Below, piece after piece: positions 33,134-40,814 of a stretch of 64,000 bases of DNA. The notes beneath the pieces were generated by a model. That model was given only the letters and a program-made list of their open reading frames with translations. It did not search any database and was not told where the DNA came from. Positions within the stretch are counted from its first letter, which is position 1, and the number at the start of each line of letters is the position of its first letter. Where the stretch lies: the NCBI GenBank assembly GCA_045105075.1, contig JBGCDD010000086.1, positions 10,240 to 74,239 on the forward strand. Direction: 5' to 3'. Origin of the DNA: JBGCDD01 sp045105075. Its GTDB lineage: Bacteria; Pseudomonadota; Alphaproteobacteria; Rhodobacterales; Rhodobacteraceae. The translations under genes were made by a program, and so were the position numbers.

Positions 33134-34195
33134 ATGAAAACGGGCTTTCGTGGCACGTTCGTCATTTCTTGGTCGCAAACGGATATAGATGGTCTGGATT
33201 CAGCGCCAATAGACGCGCTGCAGGCTGGCGCGGCGTGGGCGTGGCATGGCGAAGCTGTGCGCGTGGACGGGCCGAATGATTTGTTGCGGCTGGATATGGC
33301 GGACGGTGAAGCCGACATTCGCAAACGGGCCGCACGCAAAGTGCGACGACTGGTTGGGGCTGTTGTGCAAAATACCAAGAACATCGATTTGGTCGAGGTT
33401 CAGGATCCGCTGATGGACAGCAGTTTTGTTGTCACCAACGGCGCCCAGAGCTTTACGGTTACTTTGATCGAGGTTGGCACCGACCGACCTCCGTTGTTGA
33501 TGTTTCTCGATGAAATGCCGCCGCGTAACACCGACCTTTGGGTGGTGCACCAATCCCTGGGGACCAAGCGCAAGCGTTCGACACCGGAAGAGGGCGGTGT
33601 GATCTGTTTCACCCCCGGCACCCGGATACTGACCCCAAATGGCCCCGTGCCAGTGCAGGATCTGCGCCCCGGAGACACAGTGCAGACCCGCGACAGTGGG
33701 CCACAAGACGTGTTGTGGACCGGCCAGCGCCGCATGACAGGGGCACGTCTTTTTGTGATGCCGCACCTTCGCCCGGTTCGGATTCGCACCGGTGCTCTGG
33801 GGATCGATCGCCCGGATCAGGAATTGCTGGTGTCGCCTGAACACCGAATGCTGGTACGCGGCCCGGCGGCGCAGGCGCTGTTCAATGCGCCCGAAGTTCT
33901 GGTCGCAGCGCGCGATCTGATCAATGGCAGCACAATCGCCGTGGATCTGGTGGCGCGTGAAATCACATATGTGCACGTATTGTTGCCCAGCCACCAGATT
34001 TTGTGGGCCAATGGCGTCGAAACCGAGAGCTTCCACCCGGCAAACGCCGCTTTTGACAGCCTCAGTGCCACCGACCGAACCCGGCTTTTGGCACAGCTGC
34101 CCGAGTTGGAGCATGACCCGCACAGCTATGGCGATTTCGCCCGGCGCAATCTCTCGGCGTCCGAAGCCGCCATTTTGCGCTACGAGGCCGCGTGA
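33134..34195 (+). CDS. Hint (hedgehog/intein-like) domain protein
   Basis: 353 residues starting MKTGFRGTFVISWSQTDIDG. An N-terminal domain of about 155 residues (unknown) is followed by a Hint domain from about residue 157: VICFTPGTRILTPNGPVPVQ supplies the nucleophilic Cys, then DLRPGDTVQTRD, the histidine block VSPEHRMLVRGP, and HQILWANGVETESFHP near its end. Cysteine in this position drives autoproteolysis in hedgehog/intein proteins. In alphaproteobacteria such proteins are common and uncharacterised. The remaining C-terminus is a short charged tail, not an extein of normal size. Confidence 0.8.
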   Translation: MKTGFRGTFVISWSQTDIDGLDSAPIDALQAGAAWAWHGEAVRVDGPNDLLRLDMADGEADIRKRAARKVRRLVGAVVQNTKNIDLVEVQDPLMDSSFVVTNGAQSFTVTLIEVGTDRPPLLMFLDEMPPRNTDLWVVHQSLGTKRKRSTPEEGGVICFTPGTRILTPNGPVPVQDLRPGDTVQTRDSGPQDVLWTGQRRMTGARLFVMPHLRPVRIRTGALGIDRPDQELLVSPEHRMLVRGPAAQALFNAPEVLVAARDLINGSTIAVDLVAREITYVHVLLPSHQILWANGVETESFHPANAAFDSLSATDRTRLLAQLPELEHDPHSYGDFARRNLSASEAAILRYEAA

Positions 34196-34202
34196 TCGGC
34201 GG

Positions 34203-34230
34203 TTGACACCCCAAACCGAGCGCCTATAAG
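34203..34230 (+). promoter_or_regulatory. Sigma-70-type promoter of rpsD
   Basis: TTGACA at 34203-34208, a 16-base spacer and TATAAG at 34225-34230, about 107 bases upstream of the rpsD start. Both hexamers are close to consensus. A long leader follows, as is common for ribosomal protein genes. Confidence 0.7.
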
Positions 34231-34336
34231 CGCTGCTTCATTGGTGTTGGTGGACCCTGCAAAGGGTTTCCTGTCGTTCCGGCCAAATCCGGAAAGAGGA
34301 CAACGCCCTTCGAAACACAAACGAAGGAGATCAGCC

Positions 34337-34957
34337 GTGACCAAACGCACGTCTGCCAAGTACAAAATCGATCGCCGCATGGGCGAAAACATTTGGGGCC
34401 GCCCCAAATCCCCTGTAAATCGTCGTGAATATGGCCCCGGTCAGCACGGTCAGCGCCGCAAGGGCAAGCTTTCGGATTTTGGTATCCAGCTGCGCGCCAA
34501 GCAAAAGCTCAAAGGTTACTACGGCGACCTGACCGAAAAACAGTTCCGCCGCATTTATTCCGAAGCCGAGCGGGTCAAGGGCGACACCGGTGAAAACCTG
34601 ATTGGTTTGTTGGAACGCCGTCTGGACGCCGTTGTCTACCGTGCCAAATTCGTGCCAACCGTGTTTGCCGCGCGCCAGTTCGTGAACCACGGCCACGTCA
34701 AGGTGAACGGCAAAAAGGTCAACATCCCCTCCTACCGCGTCAAAGAAGGCGATGTGATCGAGGTGCGTGATCGCTCCAAGCAGTTGACCGTGGTTCTTGA
34801 AGCCGTCCAATTGCCCGAGCGTGACGTGCCCGACTACCTTGATGTCGACCACTCCAAACTGACCTGCACCTTCGTGCGCGCGCCCAACCTTGGCGACGTG
34901 CCGTACCCGGTGATGATGGAACCAAATCTGGTTGTGGAATTTTACGCCAAAAACTAA
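34337..34957 (+). CDS. rpsD: 30S ribosomal protein S4
   Basis: Primary 16S-binding small-subunit protein. 206 residues from a GTG start (MTKRTSAKYKIDRRMGENIW) with AAGGAGA upstream; longer readings from 34241 are rejected. The S4 RNA-binding domain is visible in LIGLLERRLDAVVYRAKFVP and RQFVNHGHVKVNGKKVNIPS. Standalone gene, as in other Rhodobacteraceae, with its own promoter and terminator. Confidence 0.98.
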   Translation: MTKRTSAKYKIDRRMGENIWGRPKSPVNRREYGPGQHGQRRKGKLSDFGIQLRAKQKLKGYYGDLTEKQFRRIYSEAERVKGDTGENLIGLLERRLDAVVYRAKFVPTVFAARQFVNHGHVKVNGKKVNIPSYRVKEGDVIEVRDRSKQLTVVLEAVQLPERDVPDYLDVDHSKLTCTFVRAPNLGDVPYPVMMEPNLVVEFYAKN

Positions 34958-34983
34958 GGCTCAATTGGTCTTATCCGATCAAA

Positions 34984-35020
34984 GCGCCGTGCAAGCCCAT
35001 CTTGCACGGCGCTTTTTTTT
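34984..35020 (+). terminator. Strong terminator after rpsD
   Basis: Perfect 12-bp stem gcgccgtgcaag / cttgcacggcgc with 5-base loop, then eight Ts. It starts 27 bases after the rpsD stop. Confidence 0.97.
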
Positions 35021-35088
35021 GCCCTGATGTGCGGGGCTTTTCACGGCTCTGCCACCCCGTTATACCGCCTAGACAAGGAGCGTTTGAG

Positions 35089-36171
35089 ATGAACAAGATC
35101 ACCCCTCAGCCCGGCATTCTGGACATTGAACTCTATCAGGGCGGTGCGGCGCATGTGGCGGGCGTGGCCAATGTGATCAAACTCAGCTCGAACGAAAACC
35201 CGCTGGGGCCAAGCCCCGCCGCGATCCAGGCGGTGCGCGACAGTGCCAGCACGCTCAACCGCTATCCGTCGTCCGATCACGCCGGTTTGCGCAGTGCGAT
35301 TGGGCAGGTCATGGGCCTTGATCCCGCGCGGATTCTGTGCGGCGTCGGCAGTGACGAGGTGCTTGCGTTTTTGTGCCAAGCCTATGCCGGTCCGGGTGAC
35401 GAGGTGATTTACACCGAGCATGGATTTGGCCTTTACCGGATCTACGCGCTGTCGGTCGGCGCCACCCCGGTTGAAGTGCCCGAACGGGACCGCGTGATCG
35501 ATGTGGATGCGATTCTGGCGGGGTGCAGCGACCGCACACGCCTTGTTTTCATCGCCAATCCGGCCAATCCCACTGGCACGATGTTGGGCGCCGCTGAAGT
35601 TGCGCGGCTGGCCGAAGGCTTGCCAAAAGGCGTGCTGTTGGTGCTCGACGGGGCCTATGCGGATTTCGTCGAAGGCTTTGATGGCGGTGTGTCGTTGATC
35701 GATCAGCGCGACAACGTGGTGATGACCCGCACCTTTTCCAAATTGCACGGGCTGGGCGGCATGCGTGTGGGCTGGGGCTATGGGCCAAAGGATGTAATCG
35801 ACGTGCTGAACCGGGTGCGCGGGCCGTTCAACCTGTCGGGAACCGCGCTGGTCGCGGCCGAAGCGGCGATCCGTGACACCGGATATGCCGATCATTGCCG
35901 CGCTGAAAATGCCAAATGGCGCACTTGGCTCGCTGACGCGCTGGCCGAACTGGGCGTGGTTTCGGACACATCTTGCGCAAACTTCATCCTGGCCCGTTTT
36001 GCAGATGCTGCCGAAGCGACGGCCTGCGACGCTTACCTGAAAACCCAAGGGCTGATTGTGCGCCACGTTGCCAGCTATAAACTGCCCCACGCGCTGCGCA
36101 TCACCGTGGGCGACGAAACTGGGTGCCGCCGGATTGCAGAGGCGATCGCCGCCTTCAAGGCTTCGTCATGA
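35089..36171 (+). CDS. hisC: Histidinol-phosphate aminotransferase
   Basis: PLP enzyme of histidine synthesis that often also transaminates aromatic precursors. 360 residues from the ATG giving MNKITPQPGILDIELYQGGA, with an AAGGAG site; longer readings are rejected. Class I/II fold with IKLSSNENPLGPSP, LVFIANPANPTGT, the VLDGAYADF block, and the PLP Lys in TFSKLHGLGGMRVGWG. The stop overlaps the start of tyrC (ATGA). The pairing with tyrC suggests it serves tyrosine/phenylalanine as well as histidine synthesis, by inference. Confidence 0.93.
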   Translation: MNKITPQPGILDIELYQGGAAHVAGVANVIKLSSNENPLGPSPAAIQAVRDSASTLNRYPSSDHAGLRSAIGQVMGLDPARILCGVGSDEVLAFLCQAYAGPGDEVIYTEHGFGLYRIYALSVGATPVEVPERDRVIDVDAILAGCSDRTRLVFIANPANPTGTMLGAAEVARLAEGLPKGVLLVLDGAYADFVEGFDGGVSLIDQRDNVVMTRTFSKLHGLGGMRVGWGYGPKDVIDVLNRVRGPFNLSGTALVAAEAAIRDTGYADHCRAENAKWRTWLADALAELGVVSDTSCANFILARFADAAEATACDAYLKTQGLIVRHVASYKLPHALRITVGDETGCRRIAEAIAAFKASS

Positions 36172-37088
36172 GCGCGCCAATTTACCCCCGTGTGGCGTTG
36201 ATCGGGCTGGGCCTGATCGCGTCTTCGATGTTCTGGGCGATGAAACGCGCCGGCCTGGCCGGTGAGGTGACAGGCTTTGCCCGATCGCAAGAAACCCGCG
36301 ATAAGGCGCGCCAGATTGGTCTTTGCGACCGGGTCTGCGACAGTGTCGCCGAAGCGGTGGCCGACGCCGATTTGGTGGTGCTGGCTGTTCCGATTGGGGC
36401 AATGGGCCCGCTGGCGCGTGATATTGCCCCCTATCTGAAACCAGGTGCAACTGTCACAGATGTTGGTTCGGTCAAACGCGACGTGATCCGTTCAGTTGGG
36501 CCGCATCTGCCTGATAACGTGCACTTTATTCCAGGTCACCCGATGGCAGGAACCGAACATTCGGGCCCCGAATCTGGCTTTGCCGAGCTGTTTGACGAAC
36601 GCTGGTGCTTGCTTGTTCCTGTAGAAGGCTCTGCGCAACCGGCGGTCGATCAACTGACGCGATATTGGAAAGGGCTGGGTGCCAACGTCGAGATCATGGA
36701 CCCGGATCATCACGATCTGGTCTGCGCCGTAACCAGCCACGCACCGCACCTGATTGCTTACACGATGGTTGGTGTGGCTGACGATCTGCGCAAAGTCACC
36801 GACTATGAGGTGATCAAGTTTTCCGCCGCTGGTTTTCGCGACTTCACCAGGATCGCGGCCAGTGATCCGACCATGTGGCGCGACGTTTTCCTGACGAATA
36901 AGGACGCAACACTCGAGATTTTGGGCCGGTTCACCGAAGAGCTTTTTGCACTGCAGCGCGCCATCCGCAAAGGCGATGGCGAGCATTTGCATGCCTATTT
37001 TACCCGCACACGTGCCATCCGGCGCGGCATCATTGAAGCGGGCCAAGACACCGACGCGCCGGATTTTGGGCGCAAAAAGGGGGCGTAA
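36168..37088 (+). CDS. tyrC: Prephenate/arogenate dehydrogenase (TyrC/TyrA family)
   Basis: NAD(P)-dependent oxidative decarboxylation towards tyrosine. 306 residues: Rossmann motif VALIGLGLIASSMFWAMKRA, the family block DVGSVKRDV, HFIPGHPMAGTEHSGPESG (catalytic His and substrate site), and DHHDLVCAVTSHAPHLIAY. Whether prephenate, arogenate or both are used cannot be told. It overlaps hisC by four bases and the extensin-like gene by one, so the three form one operon. Confidence 0.93.
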   Translation: MSAPIYPRVALIGLGLIASSMFWAMKRAGLAGEVTGFARSQETRDKARQIGLCDRVCDSVAEAVADADLVVLAVPIGAMGPLARDIAPYLKPGATVTDVGSVKRDVIRSVGPHLPDNVHFIPGHPMAGTEHSGPESGFAELFDERWCLLVPVEGSAQPAVDQLTRYWKGLGANVEIMDPDHHDLVCAVTSHAPHLIAYTMVGVADDLRKVTDYEVIKFSAAGFRDFTRIAASDPTMWRDVFLTNKDATLEILGRFTEELFALQRAIRKGDGEHLHAYFTRTRAIRRGIIEAGQDTDAPDFGRKKGA

Positions 37089-37942
37089 TGCGTATCAGTC
37101 TGGTTTGTTTAACCCTTATTTTCAGTGGCCTGCCGCTGTTTGCGAAAGTGCCTGACGGTACGGTGCGCCCGGTTGCGCGCGCGCAGGCCGAGGCGCCGGT
37201 GATTTTGCGCCCTAAACTGCGCCCGTTGCTATCGCCCACTGATACCGATGAGATCGCAAAAGCCATCATTGCGGTGCGGTTGCGCCCCTCGCTGCGCCCG
37301 CCGTCTGAGCAAATGCTGGGTGTGGCCGAACGTCCCGAAGGGCTGCCCTTTGCCAGCCCGGAAATCTCGTCGCGACCCTGGTTGCGCCCTGATGGCATCC
37401 TGGAAAAGGCGATGGCCAAGCGTCGGCTGCGTCGCAAAGGTGCTGTGTGCGGCGACATCGACATTCAGGGCGAAGAGGTTGGATATGTGCCCGGCCGCAT
37501 CAGCGCCTGTGGCATCAAGGACGCGGTGAAAATCCGCGCCGTGTCGGGCATCAGTCTGAGCCAGGAGGCTTTGGTGAATTGTCGCACAGCCAACGCTTTG
37601 AAGAAATGGATCGAAAAAGGCGTCGAACCGGCGTTTCGTGGCAATCCCGTGGTTAAGTTGAAAGTGGCCGCACATTATGCCTGTCGCACGCGCAACAACC
37701 GTCCCGGGGCCAAGATTTCCGAGCATGGCAAAGGCAATGCGATCGACATCTCGGCGTTCACCCTGCGCGATGGTAAGGTGTTGACAGTGTTGAACAATTG
37801 GGGAAACAAAGCGATACGCAAAGTGCACCGCGCCGCGTGTGGACCGTTTGGCACTGTGTTGGGGCCCAACGCAGACCGGTATCACAAAGATCATTTCCAC
37901 TTTGACGTAGCGCGTCATCGCGGCGGGCCGTACTGCCGTTAA
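37088..37942 (+). CDS. Extensin-like C-terminal domain protein
   Basis: 284 residues with signal peptide MRISLVCLTLIFSGLPLFAK. A Pro/Arg-rich linker (LRPKLRPLLSPT; RLRPSLRPPS) with repeated LRP motifs follows, then the extensin-like_C domain from about residue 120. It has paired cysteines and the metallo-like motif ISEHGKGNAIDISAFTL and KDHFHFDVA, similar to D-Ala-D-Ala carboxypeptidases of the VanY/MepA type. It is likely a periplasmic cell-wall enzyme or binder. It starts at the last base of tyrC stop (TAATG) and ends overlapping the DUF2125 gene. Confidence 0.85.
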   Translation: MRISLVCLTLIFSGLPLFAKVPDGTVRPVARAQAEAPVILRPKLRPLLSPTDTDEIAKAIIAVRLRPSLRPPSEQMLGVAERPEGLPFASPEISSRPWLRPDGILEKAMAKRRLRRKGAVCGDIDIQGEEVGYVPGRISACGIKDAVKIRAVSGISLSQEALVNCRTANALKKWIEKGVEPAFRGNPVVKLKVAAHYACRTRNNRPGAKISEHGKGNAIDISAFTLRDGKVLTVLNNWGNKAIRKVHRAACGPFGTVLGPNADRYHKDHFHFDVARHRGGPYCR

Positions 37943-38946
37943 CGCAGCACAAAACGGCTCGTGCGCCCCAGCGGCACCGGGATAAAACCCATTGTGATCA
38001 CGCCCTCGTTGATGTTGAGCGGCACATCCAGCGCGTCGGGATTGCCAGAACTGCGGGCCATAAGATCCAGAAATGTCGTCGCGGTGCGGTTCATGGTGGG
38101 CGTCAACGCGCCGGCGGCCTCGGCCACCGCCAGCATGTCGCGCCAGTTTTCTGCCTTGATGGTGACCTGACCGGTGGGCCATCCCTGATCATCAACCACC
38201 AACTTGCCCGCCAGTAAAACCCGCAACGCACCCCAATGCAGGTCTGCCAGTTTCAGATCAATTTCAAGCGGTTGCGGGCGGCGATCTTCCAGTGCTGAGA
38301 TATCCCAGGCGCGATCAAAGCGCACGCTCATATCCAAAGCGAGCGTTTGAAATGTTTCAGGCACATCGATCACAGCGCGGGTCAGGCGGCGCACCTGATT
38401 GCCGGGCTGAAACTGCGCGGCCGATATGTCGATCTGATAGGTTTCGGGCACCGCGCTTTGGCGCATGGAAACCGTCAGGTCGTCCGCGCTCATCACCGAT
38501 TGGACGCCTTGGGTGATTTGCCAGGCGCCCGCCGTCAAAGCCAATTCCGCCACGCTGAGCGCCAGATCAGGGCGCAGATGAAACGCGGCCTCCATCTGAT
38601 CGGCCACAACAATCAGGTTTTGATCCAGGTAAGACATACGCTGTGGCGTCACTGGAAACGCCCAAACCTGTCGCCCGGGCCAAATCGCAGGGTTTTTGAT
38701 GTGCAGATGATCGGCTTGCCAGGCCATTCCGGTTTGCGGATCGGCCAAAGCCGGCGCCTCGAGCGTGGTGAAATGCTGCGTTGGATAGCCGGAGCTGAAG
38801 ATATCGCCGTAATCCGCCTGCCATCCAGCCTTGGCTTGCGTTTCGAACCAGTTGACAATGCTCTGACGCATGACGAAACCCGCGCCATACCAATAGGCAG
38901 ACCAGAGCAAACAAGCCACAAGTCCTGCTTTGACAAGCCACATCAT
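37939..38946 (-). CDS. DUF2125 periplasmic protein
   Basis: 335 residues with an N-terminal membrane anchor (KAGLVACLLWSAYWYGAGFV) and a long beta-rich periplasmic part typical of the alphaproteobacterial DUF2125 family (YGDIFSSGYPTQHFTTLEAP; AWQITQGVQSVMSADDLTV). Function unknown. Converges with the extensin-like gene over four bases. Confidence 0.8.
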   Translation of the reverse strand: MMWLVKAGLVACLLWSAYWYGAGFVMRQSIVNWFETQAKAGWQADYGDIFSSGYPTQHFTTLEAPALADPQTGMAWQADHLHIKNPAIWPGRQVWAFPVTPQRMSYLDQNLIVVADQMEAAFHLRPDLALSVAELALTAGAWQITQGVQSVMSADDLTVSMRQSAVPETYQIDISAAQFQPGNQVRRLTRAVIDVPETFQTLALDMSVRFDRAWDISALEDRRPQPLEIDLKLADLHWGALRVLLAGKLVVDDQGWPTGQVTIKAENWRDMLAVAEAAGALTPTMNRTATTFLDLMARSSGNPDALDVPLNINEGVITMGFIPVPLGRTSRFVLR

Positions 38947-39011
38947 GCGCTGCCCCTTTTCCCCGTCTCAAGTTTGCTGTTTATAGACGCGAAACAATGA
39001 GGACCAGTGCG

Positions 39012-39542
39012 ATGACCCTTTGGGTGTTTGGGTATGGATCGCTGCTGTGGGATCCGGGCTTTCCGGTGGCCCGCACACAGGTGGCGACGCTGCGCGGGTA
39101 TGCGCGGTCATTCTGCATGCGCTCGATCCACCATCGTGGCAGCGAAGCCAACCCGGGTCTGGTGCTGGCATTGGACAAGGTTTCGGGCGCCACCTGTCAG
39201 GGTTTGGCGCTGCAAGTTGAACCCGGTCACGAAGACCAGACGCTGGTTTATCTGCGCGAGCGCGAGTTGATTTCCTCTGCCTATGTCGAAAAAAACCTCA
39301 CCGTCACGCTCGAGGACGGCACGAATGTCGACGCCGTGACCTATGTGATCGACGGCGCGCACGTGCAATATTGCGGCGGATTGGCGCTTGAGGAACAGGC
39401 CCAAATCATCCGTCATGCGGTCGGCGGGCGCGGTCCCAACACCGACTATCTTTTCAACACAACCAATCATCTCAGTCAGATTGGACTAGCAGATCCCGAT
39501 CTTGACTGGCTCGCCACGCGGGTCAAAGCGTTGATGGTATAA
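39012..39542 (+). CDS. ChaC-type gamma-glutamylcyclotransferase
   Basis: 176 residues, starting MTLWVFGYGSLLWDPGFPVA (ATG at 38997 is an in-frame alternative, but AGGA has better spacing to 39012). The glutamyl-binding motif YGSLLWDPGF is at residues 8-17 and the catalytic Glu block RERELISSAYVEKNL follows. ChaC proteins degrade glutathione to 5-oxoproline and Cys-Gly in the cytoplasm. Glutathione specificity is inferred from the family. Confidence 0.9.
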   Translation: MTLWVFGYGSLLWDPGFPVARTQVATLRGYARSFCMRSIHHRGSEANPGLVLALDKVSGATCQGLALQVEPGHEDQTLVYLRERELISSAYVEKNLTVTLEDGTNVDAVTYVIDGAHVQYCGGLALEEQAQIIRHAVGGRGPNTDYLFNTTNHLSQIGLADPDLDWLATRVKALMV

Positions 39543-39623
39543 AACCTTGGCGCTTCCTCTTATGATTCGATACTCGTTAATCAGTGCAAAAGAAAAGCAA
39601 GACCTTTGTCAGGACCCCAGCCC

Positions 39624-40811
39624 ATGATGTCGTCAGACGACAAGCCAAGGCCGCAATTTTCGCAACCCTTCAGCCAGATTCTAACCATGCTGATCGTGCT
39701 GGGGTTGGCTGGGTTGGGCGTGATGGTGGCTCTGCCGCGCGTTTTGCCGGTGTTCGAGGCCAACCCCTATCTCAACGGATTCATCTTTTTTGTCTTTGTG
39801 ATCGGTGTGATCGCCTGTTTTTGGCAGGTCTTGCAGCTGATCGGTTCAGTGCGGTGGATCGAACGCTTTGCCAGCGGCGACAATTACAGCACCAACCGTC
39901 CGCCGCGGCTGTTGGCGCCTTTGGCGTCGCTCCTGCGGTCGCGCGGCGCGCATATGCAGCTGCCGGCTTCGTCTACACGCTCGATCCTGGATTCTGTGGC
40001 CACGCGGGTTGATGAGGCCCGCGAAATCACGCGTTATATCGTCAACTTATTGATCTTTCTCGGGCTTTTGGGCACGTTCTATGGCCTTGCTACGACCGTT
40101 CCCGCCGTGGTCGAAACCATCCGCAGCCTTGCGCCGCGCGAAGGCGAAGAAGCAATTGCTGTTTTCAACCGGCTGATGACCGGGCTTGAGGCGCAACTTG
40201 GTGGCATGGGGGTCGCGTTTGCATCTTCGCTGTTGGGTCTGGCCGGATCGTTGATTGTGGGGCTGCTCGAGCTGTTTGCCGGGCACGGACAGAACAGGTT
40301 CTACCGCGAACTTGAGGAATGGCTGTCTTCGATCACACGGGTCGGGTTTTCGTCGGGCGAGGATTCTGGCGGCGATGCAGGGGCCATGGGCGGATTGGTT
40401 GATCACATGGCCCAGCAAATGGAAACGCTGCAAACGCTTTATATCGAATCCGATGCGGCGCGGCGCGAAACAGATGAAAAACTGGGCGCCCTGATTGATG
40501 CGCTGAGTGACAAGCCCAGTGCCGCAGCGCCGTCAGAGGGGCTTGGCGAGGCGCTGGAACGGGTGGCGCAAGGGCAGGAAACCTTGATCGAACTGATCCG
40601 CGCACAGCCTCCGGGTGAAGGGATTGATCCGGAAAGCCGCATGCGTTTGCGCTCAATTGATGTGCAAATGCTGCGGATTCTCGAAGAAATTTCAGCCGGC
40701 CGGCAGGAAAGCATGTCGGAGCTGCGCAAAGACATCGACCTTTTGGTCAAAGCGCTGAGCCGGCCGCGCGGTGGGAATCGTCTGCGCGGTGGCGCCGGCG
40801 AGCAGGATTAA
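39624..40811 (+). CDS. MotA/TolQ/ExbB-like proton-channel membrane protein
   Basis: 395 residues from the ATG giving MMSSDDKPRPQFSQPFSQIL, with AGGA nine bases upstream. Four membrane helices: ILTMLIVLGLAGLGVMVAL, FIFFVFVIGVIACFWQVLQL, YIVNLLIFLGLLGTFYGLAT and the family core LMTGLEAQLGGMGVAFASSL followed by LGLAGSLIVGLLEL. The last two helices align with MotA/TolQ/ExbB. The C-terminal third is soluble and helical (LIDALSDKPSAAAPSEGLGE; EISAGRQESMSELRKDIDLL). The gene for its probable partner starts three bases after its stop. Not tolQ, exbB or motA by context: no tolR, tolA or flagellar genes are near. Confidence 0.8.
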   Translation: MMSSDDKPRPQFSQPFSQILTMLIVLGLAGLGVMVALPRVLPVFEANPYLNGFIFFVFVIGVIACFWQVLQLIGSVRWIERFASGDNYSTNRPPRLLAPLASLLRSRGAHMQLPASSTRSILDSVATRVDEAREITRYIVNLLIFLGLLGTFYGLATTVPAVVETIRSLAPREGEEAIAVFNRLMTGLEAQLGGMGVAFASSLLGLAGSLIVGLLELFAGHGQNRFYRELEEWLSSITRVGFSSGEDSGGDAGAMGGLVDHMAQQMETLQTLYIESDAARRETDEKLGALIDALSDKPSAAAPSEGLGEALERVAQGQETLIELIRAQPPGEGIDPESRMRLRSIDVQMLRILEEISAGRQESMSELRKDIDLLVKALSRPRGGNRLRGGAGEQD

Positions 40812-40814
40812 CCC

